From NCBI RefSeq assembly GCF_905475465.1, contig NC_062244.1, positions 5,716,501 to 5,780,500 on the forward strand: a stretch of DNA of 64,000 nt, written 5' to 3'. The notes beneath the pieces are model-generated. The model ran no database searches, had not been told where the DNA came from, and saw nothing but the letters and a program-made list of their open reading frames with translations. This document shows positions 48,234-59,909 of the stretch, in pieces. Source of the DNA: Pieris napi (taxonomy: Eukaryota > Arthropoda > Insecta > Lepidoptera > Pieridae). Made by a program: the position numbers and the translations under genes. How positions within the stretch are numbered: position 1 is the stretch's first letter; every line of letters begins with the position of its first letter.

Positions 48234-48989
48234 GCAATGGACTTCAAGTCTATGTGCGCATTTAACACTCGCACGTACAATGAATAGAAACATCGTGGGG
48301 AAACCGTCATGCCTTAAATCGAAAATGTCGAAATCAGGCACAGAAGGCTGATCCCTTACTTGCCTATTAGAAAAGAAACACGAAACAGACACTTGAGGCT
48401 CCGACTTAAAAGCTTGGTATCTCTATATTACATTTTTTTTTTAATATGACATATTGTGGAACATATATATTAGAATTAGAATATATATTAGAAAAGCTCA
48501 GCACACCTCAAAAATAGCACACAAAATTTATAAACCGTGATACGTCCATTAATATTTGATTAAAAGGCATAATATAAAATTATCTTTATATAACCTGTAT
48601 ACTAATTTCTTTTTAATGCACGTATACTCTCAGTTAATTTGTTGAATTAAATACATAATTATAAAGCTTTTAGTGTATTTCGCTTTTTGGTCTGAGAGAA
48701 TTATCATGTATTCTAAGTGAAAGAAAACACACAAGCTTTTAAATAGGTAAAACATATCTTACACACATTGGTACTAATAATGTTATTTTATACGGATTCT
48801 TTCCACATTTTATGACTAAATACTGGGTCAACGCGGGCAAACGAGAAAAACAATTCGTAATACGATACTTGGACTACATGTGCGATGTCAATGTGTTATA
48901 GGCTAAATTAAGTACTAGATAACGCAAGTACTTAATGGACCTAGATTTAATAGTGTGTTTTATTTACGCAACTATCATTTAATAAAGAG

Positions 48990-49146
48990 CAGGTCTAGTG
49001 GCTAGTGGTTGAAGCGGGAGGCTCATCGTTGAGGTCGTGCGTTCGAATCATGGAATGGAATTTGCTATATGCGCAATTAGCACCTGCTCTTACGGTGAAT
49101 GCAAACATAGTGAGGGAACCGGAATGTCAGACACAGGAAGCTGACT
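48990..49146 (+). mobile_element. SINE, plus strand, degenerate
   Basis: gtctagtggctagtggttga (A-box area), gaggtcgtgcgttcgaatca (B-box) and a atatgcgcaattagcac body. Confidence 0.6.
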
Positions 49147-49327
49147 ACCTATTTGTCTATAAAATAAAAATTATAGAAAGAGTTGAAGTTATATTTGATT
49201 ATTATTATTTTATGATTTAATAAAGCATTTTTAAAACAAAGGAAACGCTGCAGTTTTGCTAAACTATTATTTAGTGATATAGATGGCGTTAGCAACTCAT
49301 ATTCAATTTAGTTATTATTTATTTATT

Positions 49328-49445
49328 AGTAATCTTACAGCTAACATACATATTATAAAACAAAACACTTAGACAATATAGAAAGCCAAAACAGATTACA
49401 TATATATAAACAATATATATATGAAACAGAAAACAGAAGTAAGTA
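49328..49445. repeat. Interspersed repeat shared with 38.2 kb
   Basis: Same order of blocks as 38150-38240, with an extra internal segment (agaaagccaaaacagattac). Confidence 0.6.
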
Positions 49446-50160
49446 CAATATATTATATTATCATCCCGACAACGTTATCAATCTAATCAACCCGTGACTT
49501 TGCAAATTGGAGACTATATACTTTGCAAATTGTATATGTGTATAATCGAAACTAAAAACTTCGTAACCATGGTAATGGTAACATATATAGTCCACGTTTT
49601 ATAATAAGGCCGTCAGACTTTACATTTTGCACCAGCTAATTGATTAGGTTTGTAACTTATCCAATCCATGTCGTAACAGATAACACAACTTACCTTATTG
49701 TGTAAGCACCATTCTTATCATGAAAGTACTTGAATTCTATTAAATTCACCGACCCACTTAAATTTTTCGACTTATTTTTTAACATTCAATCATAAACTTT
49801 ATAAATATACTAGAAATGAAAAAAACAACTACGTTATCTCGCCAATTTATTGTTGATATTTGGGAAAGGAATTCCACAAAAATGAGACTGGGATGTGGAA
49901 TCCATTGGAAATCTGGTAGACTATTGACTTATGTGTAAAGCAATTTTAACAACGCTCATAAAGAGTATAGAACCTCTGATACAAATACTATTATTGTTCC
50001 AACGCTTAAAGATGTTAGAAAATGTCGCTTTTCTTTTTATGACAAAATTTTTGTAACTAGCCATCATTAATAAATAAAATACTTTTTGGATTCTTTTTAC
50101 ACATGTATGTGATATATTATTGACAACACTGAACGAAATAACACTTACCAAAGTTCTAAG

Positions 50161-50278
50161 GCTTGTTTGATTCGGCGTTATCTCACGGATTAGTGGGGCG
50201 GGCTATTTACGACCATGCTAAAAATACACCACAACAGATTACGGACGGTAGGATGAATCGAATCAGCCGCGAAGGTAT
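50161..50278 (+). other. Candidate coding exon, unidentified
   Basis: A GC-richer island in AT-rich DNA. After CTAAG| the plus frame is open: LFDSALSHGLVGRAIYDHAK continuing NTPQQITDGRMNRISRE, and reaches a possible donor GAAG|GTATTG at 50278/50279. Composition looks protein-like. The acceptor has a poor pyrimidine tract and I know no family. It could equally be a fragment of a mobile element. The minus strand has a competing donor-like site (ACTTTG|GTAAGTG) at the same edge. Confidence 0.28.
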
Positions 50279-50885
50279 TGTTTTATTGACAAAGTGCTTT
50301 ATTTTACTGGCATCAAAATCTATACTAACATTATTAAGATGTAATTTGTATAAAAGCCAAATCTTTTGTAAGGTCTACGATGTTTTTTCTATGTAAAATA
50401 AGTTTCTGTCCGTTTTATAATAAGTCCAGACATGTTAATTTAAACAACGGCCTTGCTTTTGGCCTTATAATATTGGGATATGTTAAGTATAAATAAATTC
50501 CGACCATGCAACCCAAAAGTAATAAAGTATTGATATTATTAAGAAAATATCGCAAAAAAGTCGTCACCATGGGGTGCAACTTACGGCATTTTGTATGTAA
50601 CCTATAAAATAATTCCAGCCAAATTTCTGTAAATATCATATGTTTAATGAAACTAGTAGTAAACTTATTAAAGTTACTTAACTTAAGCTTTTTAGTAGAT
50701 TTATAAGCCACCAATGAGAAGCTAAACTTTCACTGCCTAAGTTTCATTAAATCAGATGTTCTCTGGACATTGAATTAAGCTGCTCCATTCTTAAGGTATT
50801 TTCATTATCTTTTACACATTTTTTGAGGAATATTTTACTTGAGGATTAGTGAAAAATCCTAATACAATATGAAGATTTATAAAAT

Positions 50886-51235
50886 AACTAGCTGACCCGG
50901 CAAACATTGTTTTGCCATGTATATTATAAAACATTTTTTAAGTTCTATAAAAATAACTACCTACAATAATAAAAAAATAGGGGTTGATCGTAAAGGGGTA
51001 AATTAGGGGTTATGTGTATAAAACATAAAAATAAAGACAAAAAAACATCTAAAAAATAAAAATAAAATTTTTGGTGTTCACTATCTATCCCTTAGGGGTT
51101 TGAAAGATAGATAGTGGCCGATTCTCAGAATTACTGAATATGAATATACAATTTCATAAGAATCGGTCGAGCCGTTTCGGAGGAGTGTGAGAACGAACAT
51201 TGTGACACGAGAATTTAATATAAAATAATAACATA
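50886..51235 (+). repeat. Interspersed repeat, 'ctagNNgacccg' family, copy C
   Basis: ctagctgacccggcaaacat at the head and agaatcggtcgagccgtttc near the tail, ~350 bp, with an internal self-complementary stretch around 51080-51115 (actatctatccctt / gatagatagt). Confidence 0.65.
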
Positions 51236-51359
51236 GTAACTTTACTTGTTAATTTATTAATTATTTTTAAATTTCGTTTTCCGTTTTATGAACTTTAAAT
51301 TCAAATACAGACATTAAAAATCCGTTCACTTTGTACGTATTGCGACTTTAATACTGCCG

Positions 51360-51570
51360 AAGCCGCGTTGTCGGGTTAAGCTGCGCAGTAATGGCGGGTC
51401 GCTAGAAGTAATATCGTTAGACCTTAAGTCTAGCTTATCCTATTAGGTCTCCATTGCTGGGTCGATAGCCAAGCGAAGATAGGTTAGGCGCAGTTGACCC
51501 GCCTTTGTCTAGTTCACGTCATAAAACACCGGTTGGATGTAATAGCCCAAATGGGAGTGCGTTCACCTAA
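51360..51570. repeat. GC-richer block, unclassified, possibly a decayed element
   Basis: Distinct base composition from both flanks, with a weak inverted pair (ggcgggtcgc near 51394 and gacccgcc near 51497). No coding frame found. Confidence 0.35.
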
Positions 51571-51689
51571 TAAAACGAACATTTAGCGACTAGCAAATAT
51601 TTTGATTAGTTCTTTCCGCTATATATTTTAATAATTTTATTGTTATATCTGATGGATATATCCGATGGTAAATTCGTATCTGACTGTTA

Positions 51690-51860
51690 AGGTTTTATCT
51701 ATATATCTATTATAAATAAATGAATTCCTGTTCGTTTGTCTCGCTAAACTCGAGAATGGCTGAATAATTTGTGCATTGTGGTGCTGGGAAGATTTAAACG
51801 GTGGGAAACATGAATAACAAGTAAAGAAAAATACTAAAAACGACAATTGAATTTTCCAAT
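51690..51860 (+). repeat. Interspersed repeat, 'ctcgagaa(t/c)ggctg' family, copy 1
   Basis: aatgaattcctgttcgtttg, ctcgctaaactcgagaatgg and a aagatttaaacggtg body. A relative lies at 58822-58945 (aacacgaaaacggctggatc). Confidence 0.55.
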
Positions 51861-52490
51861 AAAAACTGTTCCGAGGCTTGATGTCTTTTGTCTTTTGAGA
51901 AATAAAAAATTGTCACTTGGTTCTCTTACATTTACCTTCAGCAATTTTTATTTCAAAGCTGTAGTATGAGGTCCGATCACTTTGGTCTGTTTAAAAAAAT
52001 ATATTTAGTTTTGATACAAATATATGTAGATACTATGTTCACCAGGTCGTCATCGTTGTTAAATCTCACACTATATAAAATCTGGGATTAGATCTCAGAC
52101 TTCACTTTCGTTCCATATTTAAAAATAGACCTGCCACGATTTGACACGTAACGTAGACAACAAATCTCCTATTTTCAGTTTTCTGTTTGTAGTCAGTTGT
52201 ATGTAAGTCAGATGTAATAGTATTTTCTATTGCTTTGAAACACTATCTCAAAAGAAATAAATCTTTAGTGACGAAAAGTATTATTGAATGTGTTATCATA
52301 ACGCATTTGTTATGAGACCGGGTTTAGCTTTTTACACGTTTAATTTAACTATGCCTTAAAGTTTTGTTGAATTTGTAAAAATGCAATAAACGGTTTATTG
52401 GTTCCAAGTAATTTTATTAACTAGCAAATTTTAAGATTATACTTTGGGATAAATATTCATGCGAATGTTTACATATTTCGTTACAAACAA

Positions 52491-52575
52491 TATATAAGTT
52501 CGAGAAAGCAGCCCATCTTCAAGAGTCCCGTGACCCTAATAGCATATGGAGTTAAACAAATATTTCAGCGTAAGT
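52491..52575 (+). promoter_or_regulatory. Candidate TATA promoter and short first coding exon
   Basis: TATATAAG at 52491-52498 is followed about 55 bases later by the ATG at 52546, which opens MELNKYFS and runs straight into a consensus donor AGC|GTAAGTAAA (exon end 52569). A short start-codon exon under a TATA box is the usual layout of insect cuticle and other secreted-protein genes, as in the Ala-rich gene at 30.5 kb. No second exon was found downstream, so this is only a candidate. Confidence 0.38.
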
Positions 52576-52840
52576 AAAACTACATTTTTATTTATGATTT
52601 AGTTATGTTACACTAATGACTTCATTAGTAATAATCGATTGATTTAATATTACAATATTATTGATGATTAGATAGCACTTTTCTGACCGACCTGTCTAGT
52701 GATAAGAATTACTTTAAAACTAGTTATAAAATATATTCCAATCGTCTGAGAATTATATTACAAAATTTGTTTGGAAGAGGAAAAACAACTGCATAAAATT
52801 ACCAAAATACAATTTATGGTTTCATGTCACGTTTAAAATA

Positions 52841-53078
52841 AATCAGTGGCGCTACCTTTTTAGGTCTGGGCCTCAGATTTCTGAATCTGTTTCATGATGA
52901 CTAGTCTTAGGCAAGTAGGTGATCAGCCTCCTGTGCCTGATACACGCCATCGACTTTTTGGGTCTAAGACAAGCCGGTTTCTTCACGATGTTTTTAAACG
53001 TTCGAGCGAATGTTAAATGCGCACATAGAAACAAAGTCCATTGGTGCACAGCACGTCAGGTTTAGTCGAGAATTCGAG
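52841..53078 (-). mobile_element. SINE, minus strand, best-preserved copy
   Basis: The antisense sequence runs from aatcagtggcgctacctttt to gttaaatgcgcacatagaaa and aaagtccattggtgcacagc, almost full length for the tRNA-headed lepidopteran SINE body. The tRNA head is mostly lost. Confidence 0.75.
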
Positions 53079-53079
53079 A

Positions 53080-56000
53080 TTTGAATTCTTTATTTGAGAA
53101 TTTAATACCTATAGTGTTGCTGTATTTGATTTGTTGAATCATACCTTTTGTTACTAGACTTCTGATAATGAAGTTATTTAAGATAAGGAATTGTCGCTTG
53201 ACTAAGCAACGAGGCTTAGTTTTTCTATACCTAGGTCCGAAAGATTCTTCATTCTCACGTTAATTCTATGCCAATATGCTCTGTCTAAATCAGCGTGCGG
53301 TGGCACTGCGTAAGTCATTATCCAATTGTTATGTAAGCCGGCGACGACCTAAAATCAAATCTGGCTACAGACTGCCGATGTGTGCCACTACTTACAGCGG
53401 TGACCGAATGGGAACGACAAATTTTTAATACGGACGAAATATTTACGCACTAAGTTAAGTAATAAAGAACACTGATGAAGTCATGATTATAGTATAGAGT
53501 GAAGTGACGTAAATAAAAAGGGAAGTGCTGCTGCTAAAATGTCAGCCTAAAAATACATAAGATAATAATCGATGCGATCCTAAAGACAATGAATGTCAAT
53601 ACTCATTCAACAAGATATAATCTTTTTAATTCACCAGATATACAAAAATAATATACATTGAAATAAAAAACTAAACTTACAAACTAAAATATATTATTAA
53701 AAGGAGTCCCTTTAGGCAAGGTTCCGAAGATACTGGCAGCGTTCCCCCTTTATTTAATCTTTTTAATTTATTTTTTAGCAGTTAAGTTATTTGATATTGA
53801 CGAGGTTAGTATTTATGTAAAATATACTGTTTTTTTAATCACACAAAAATAAGATTTTAAAAATAATCGCTGTGTCACTAATATTGTTTACATTATGCAA
53901 ACGACCCAAATTAAATGAGGAGCTTAGCTTTTATGTTTTTTCAATATCCATTTGTATACAAATAGCTGAAAACCAAAAATACTGCATTTAAATGAGCGTT
54001 TCGCTTATCGCTCCTAATATAACCGAACCCACTAATGCGGCTAAATAGTAAAGTGCATTTGACTTTGCTGCGAGGTAGATTTCAAGGGTATTTAGAATGT
54101 GGTCAGGTTACTTTACTTGTATTTTAGCAATCGATATTCAATACAGGTGTTACTTTATATTAAGTAGAATATTTTAAATTATGCGTCTGCGTATTTTTTT
54201 ATGAAAACGAGCCGGGACAGCCCATAACGGTAAGACATATTTGTAATGCTTAAAAACTCCTATAGTAAGGAAAATACTCGAAAACGAGTTCGCCATGCTG
54301 GCGTTTAGGTATAAATGATGTAACTTGGACATAATAGTACTTAACTACTTAGATATCAAAATTTATCAAGACAGAATTATCAGACCCTATCTTTTATTTA
54401 AAAAAAAAATATAAGAAATGCTTAGGTAAAACTGCTGACGCTGATTTGTGGTAAGTATTTGGAATATATAAGTTAAGCAACCTTTAGAGAAAATTTTCCA
54501 TGTGTGACCACGTGCATTTGGTAGCCGTTCTAAATTCGACCGGCTTTTATACATATATCTATACTTCATATACATATCTGTTAACGTTTCAATACCGTCA
54601 AACTAATGTATACTATAAATATGAAAATAGAATCTATCTAATACCTATCTTTGCTTGATTTAGTGGTATAATGGTGTTAATGAATTACCGACGCTGTTTG
54701 AATCGGTTAGCGTTTCAAAAAGTCAACCAATCGCAAAAATGTTTTCCCCCTGCTTTCTTATAAATTAATCTTTGAATATATAGTAATTATATTCCATCAC
54801 AAATTTAGTAGACGAATCTTAGTACTGCTTTATACAAATATTAAAAAATATGAATGTTAACGTGGCGTTTTTCTTCCATATACATTAGTTGGCAAGGTAC
54901 ATACAAAATAGTTAAACTGTTGCTCTTAAATAAACTTTCAGGAAGTGAAACAGGACAGATATATTTGTCATTGACGAATGTGGTCAAACTGAAAATGTAG
55001 GGCGTTTTACTCAGCTCCTTGTAAGAACAAAATAAAGTAAAATGCGATTAATGAATATTATTAATATCGTTATATTCAACCAGTAAAAATGCAAAAAAGA
55101 ATTTGGTTTTCGAATTTTAAAAATATTCTAAATACGAATTTCATTTTTAAATTTACATTTACAGCACACATACAAAATGTACAATTAATATTTATAGAGG
55201 GCACAATCTCTTAAGACTTCAATGAAATAGGTTTTGCCATAGACAATACTAATTCAATACCATCTAAGCAAATTAAAGGAAGGTGTTAGGTAATAAGTTC
55301 TTTGGAAGATTTCTTACATTCATATCGTATAAATTCTACAGTTCAAGTAATTTACAATCACTTTTAAGGCCGTACGGTTTTCAATTAAATCTTATGAGAA
55401 AACTAGGCATGTGTTAAAATTGACAATGTACGTCGGCACACACTAATTTGATAGTTATAGTTAGATGACGTCATAACTTTTGTTAAAATAAAATAATAAT
55501 TATAGAGTCAGCTTTTCTATGAAATCGTAATAGTCGATCACATAATTTAAGATTTCCTGTATCTAACATGCAAAAAGCAATAAAGTTTATCCACACGACT
55601 AAATAAAAATCTGTAATACCGTGTATTGGATAAACTATCGAGTACATTATGAAAGCTACCGATTGAAAAAGAAAAATGATTCAAACAAGATATCGATCTG
55701 TAAACATGTTTTTCAAACTAAGATGTTGCCTACTTGTACAAATAATTAATTGTTGTATCCATAATCGCGGTAACTAATGACCATAGATAAAAAATTGAGA
55801 AATGTATTCATTATCTGTGCAACCACGTGTACGCTGTGTCGCCAAATAGAAAAATTCAGAGATTATTGACCTAGAGTTGCGAGGAAAGAAGGTAATTATA
55901 GACAATTGCCAGACATTTTAGTATTTGTGCTACAATTTTTGCCAAAACATATTTTTTAAATGATTGAAAATTTTGTGTTTTATTTAACAAATCGTTTATT

Positions 56001-56400
56001 AACGTAAAAACCTTTTACAAATGTAAGCTAAGCTGATATTTAGTTCATATAACGTTGAAATTGATTACAATTAAGCATGTCTTTCTTTAGTTAATGTTTA
56101 ATATGACAGCACTCACACATTCTCACAGTCTTCATTCAAATCGGTAACAATTGTATTAGGTGCCGTCAATAGCGTGGAATACTTACCGCGTGATAGCATT
56201 GATGTATTCTGGTGTTTACAGCGACTGAAATAGTTTTGTGACGAGCTACTGCCAAGTGGTTGTGACGTAACGGTTCAATAGATTCGTAATGCTTGAGAAA
56301 TTACTTGGGTTGATTCACGACAGACGTTTTAAAATATGCTTTTATTTTTAGTCTAGACTTTTACAACGCCTATATGAGTTAAACGTTTGAAGTATTTTGT
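53080..56400. other. AT-rich non-coding DNA (part 2)
   Basis: No exon recognised. A donor-like CACTGC|GTAAGTCA near 53310 has no supporting frame. A LINE-tail-like scrap (aggcaaggttccgaagatac) lies near 53715. Confidence 0.45.
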
Positions 56401-56408
56401 TTCCCCCT

Positions 56409-56665
56409 AGAACAGTGGCCTAGTGTCTTCAGCGTGCGACTCTCATCCCAGAGGTCGTCAGTTCGAACCCTAGTACCTATGGACTCGACTGTCTATGTGC
56501 GCATTTAACACTAGCTTATACGGTGAAGGAAATCGTGAGGAAACCACCTTAGACCACCTTAGCCACCTTAGACCCAGAAATTCGACAGAGTGAGTAAGGC
56601 ACAGAAAGTCTGATCACTTCAGCCTTTCTGTGATTTGAACATATTAGAAATAGTAAATGATCACG
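56409..56665 (+). mobile_element. SINE, plus strand
   Basis: Head gtggcctagtgtcttcagcg, B-box gtcagttcgaaccctag, body ctatgtgcgcatttaacact and a short internal direct repeat (accaccttag) at 56555-56572. Confidence 0.75.
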
Positions 56666-57410
56666 AAACCAAACATATATAAATCTGCCTAGAAAATTTT
56701 AGCACGACTTTTGTTTTGCTCTTCCCTGATCGCAGAAAATAGACAATTGTTTTTTTCCTTGTTATATTCTAAACCGACGAAGGGGTTGGTTACCCCATAT
56801 TTTTTAAACAAAGTTATGCATGTACTTACCAATCCAGGGATTTGTTAAACAAACGATACTTATAAATTCGTCTGAAGCTTTAATATTTTATTAAGTTATA
56901 TTTACTTAATATACAGAAAATTTTAAAGAACGCGTAACTGACGGTTGTTCGAATGAATATGCAAGCGTTTCCGAAATTGTATTTAATAAAGATCTGTATT
57001 TTAAATAAATAAAGGATAAATAGATGTCTTTATTCCCATTGAAACGTCTTAAGAGACATCTCAATAAACAGTATTGTTCTATAAAATATCAGATAATATA
57101 CATATAGGGAAAAGATATGAGAAAGACAAGATGACCTTATATTGTTTTTGATGCTCCGTTTGTATCTTATTTTCCTTTGAATGTCTTACTATATACACTT
57201 TTCCTTCTTGGGTTTCTCATTTGAGGCTACACTTCGATGATATTGATTACCCAGTCAAGTCCTAGATCAGGCATTAGCTGACAATATGTTTCATAATATA
57301 TTATTTTAACTATATAAAATTTATTTTCAACACCCAAATATACAGTATTTACGATATTCTTAACCTACATAGTAATAATAATAATTCATAAATAGAATAT
57401 AATAAAAAAG

Positions 57411-57540
57411 TTTGTTCCCTGTGGCAGTGTTTTACGCTGTTTTACCTATAACGCTGGCGGAATTTCCTCGCTGTATTGCGATACTTATTCGTTGAGCTAG
57501 GCAACCAACTAAAGCACCAGTTTTGGGGTAAATATATAAA
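57411..57540 (-). repeat. LINE 3' coding fragment, third copy, minus strand
   Basis: Complement of the 20.7 and 45.7 kb copies: agtttgttccctgtggcagt through cgctgtattgcgatacttat and tcgttgagc. Confidence 0.55.
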
Positions 57541-58821
57541 CATAATAAAAAGAACTATATAATATGCAAAATATATCAGGAATCGAACATCCGGGGCTAT
57601 TCACCATTTATTGACCACTAAGTCACGAAGGCGGTCCGTAATACATTACATAGTAGAATAAAAACATAGGTAATACTTAAACTTTATCATTGCCATGAAG
57701 TGGGTAAGCATAATCAATTAATAATAATCTTTATAGCATATAACTTCACTCTCCGATGTGACTCAAATGATATCAACTCCCTAGAATGAGGAAAATTTAA
57801 ATTTTATTCCATTGAAAAATCAATGGTTACGCAATTACTATCTAAAAGTGATTATCGCTATCAAATGCCAATAACTTAAACAGCAAGGGGTCAGATAATG
57901 GACAATTTCATCATAGGTCTCGAATCCAAGACGGAAATCGATTCGTATTGATAAACGTAATTACGATAATGCCTCTTATCTGAAACGGTTAACTTTTGTG
58001 TTCGATCCGAGAACAAAATTTCACTAGAGGTCAAATGTTTTGTTTCAAGTGTTATTTATTGGTTGTATCAACGTCACAACATACATGGGATTTTAAAATC
58101 CAGTCTAACGATAAAAAGGGAATTTGTGAAGCCTTATCTATACAAAATATATATGTGTAATATATATACAAATAAACTTGGTTAAGCTAACAGATTTTTT
58201 CGATGTGTTCTGGACTTTTATTTATTTTTAAGCTCGATAGATTTAAGTCAAATGTCCTAAGATTTTAAAACGGTTAAGTTAGTTCGAAATTAACTCTGAA
58301 TACTATTCTATAGATTATTTATTAAAAACAATTGAGAGATAATATGTAAAATATATGGACTTGTTATCACAACCACAAATCATTCAGTTCATTTAGTGAC
58401 CCACATTACACGTAAATTGATAATTACATATTAAGATTTCGACGGCGGCGATACGATACAATGATATGTTAAGATGTAGAATTGTAGGTATATCTATCTA
58501 AAAACATATGTGGAAACTTTTTTAAAATTTTCATTATAATTTTGGGATTTATATAATACATGCACATTAATAAATAACTTCTAAACCTTAAAGGTTAAGT
58601 AATACTACTTTGCGAGCCTGAGATAAGTTTTGATAGATTTATCGACTATAAAAATTATTACCTTTAATAAAAATTGTATATTGTGCGTTTTTATACGCTC
58701 AACGTTAGCTGAATAAAACCTATGTAATATAATATAATACGTCCTAGCCTATGTAACAAATTTAATTTATTTAAATGTGAGTTAATATGTTCTAGCACGA
58801 TCTTGTAGTACTGTTATCTAA

Positions 58822-58945
58822 ATATATAAATAAAAATTAATCGCAAAATATATTGCTATGCTCAAAACACGAAAACGGCTGGATCAATTCGAGTGTTTTA
58901 ATATATTTATTGAACTCTGAGGGAGGTTTTTATGTAAAGAAAATT
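58822..58945 (+). repeat. Interspersed repeat, 'ctcgagaa(t/c)ggctg' family, copy 2
   Basis: aaataaaaattaatcgcaaa, acgaaaacggctggatcaat and ctgagggaggtttttatgta. Confidence 0.5.
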
Positions 58946-59863
58946 TTAAAAATAAGGTTTTTAGGAAACATTGAAAAATGTTCCGTATGTTGGTATGAAG
59001 CTACTAAGAAGGTAGGCTAAGTAATAAATCATATTAAGGTGAAAAGAAGTTCGCGGGGAGATAACTTGCACAATGTATATTTCTAAGAATAAGAAACAAA
59101 TTTGTTCCAAACATTCATTAAACTCAGATTTTTCTATTACTTATTTCCAATACATATCAAAATTAGACGTGTTGTTTGAATAAATTCGTTATTCCGAAAG
59201 GATATACTACATGCAACATTGTATTACCCGCTCCAATCGATAACGTATCGTAAAATATGTTTATATAATAAAATTATGTATCAGTACGTGAGCCATTTAT
59301 TATTAAGTATGTATTTCAAAAAGTCGGCGTTATATTTAATATAAAGACTGAAACGTACGTATTCCAAAAAGATTGCAAGATATTAAACATACATATACTA
59401 GCAACATATTATATGGATTCGTATATACCTACTGATAAAAGCTTTACTTTAAAAAAAAACTTGATAATATTAAATTCATATTTTCCAGACTTCAAATTTG
59501 GTTCTGGGTCTAAAAGTCTTAAATTTAATTAAGAAGATGATTTACGACGTTTTGTTATTTTTATTTGCTATCAAGAATTTATGAGCTATAAGATTTTAAA
59601 AGCTTTTCTTAGAATACTTACATTATGTGTTCTTCTGTTAGAAATATGTTTAGTTGATTGACAGTTAATGCAGCTTCATTGATTTTTATTGAAACTAAAT
59701 CATGTTAAGGAACTCCCGAAAACCATTAAGTCAAAGGAACACCCAAATTCGTTGGTTTTCTTTTCATTTGACCACAGTTTATAAATTCACGTTACCTGCA
59801 AATATTGCAGATGGAAAAATATATTTTTCTATTTATTAATGTTTTAGATCTTAAACAATATTA

Positions 59864-59905
59864 TTGAGTTAACTGTCATACGTATGTGTATGGCAGTTAA
59901 CTCAA
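59864..59905. repeat. 17-bp inverted repeat (hairpin), one mismatch
   Basis: ttgagttaactgtcata at 59864-59880 pairs with 59889-59905, with an 8-base loop. Confidence 0.8.
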
Positions 59906-59909
59906 GTAG

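Larger units (their letters stand above)
47710..48410 (+). mobile_element. SINE split by a MITE and a LINE end (nested insertions)
   Basis: The SINE head is at 47710-47750 (gccgagctttagagtgcg...ctcatccctg) and its body resumes at about 48234 (ctatgtgcgcatttaacact) to 48410. Between them lie the foldback MITE (47751-47962) and a LINE 3' end (about 47972-48233). Confidence 0.7.
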
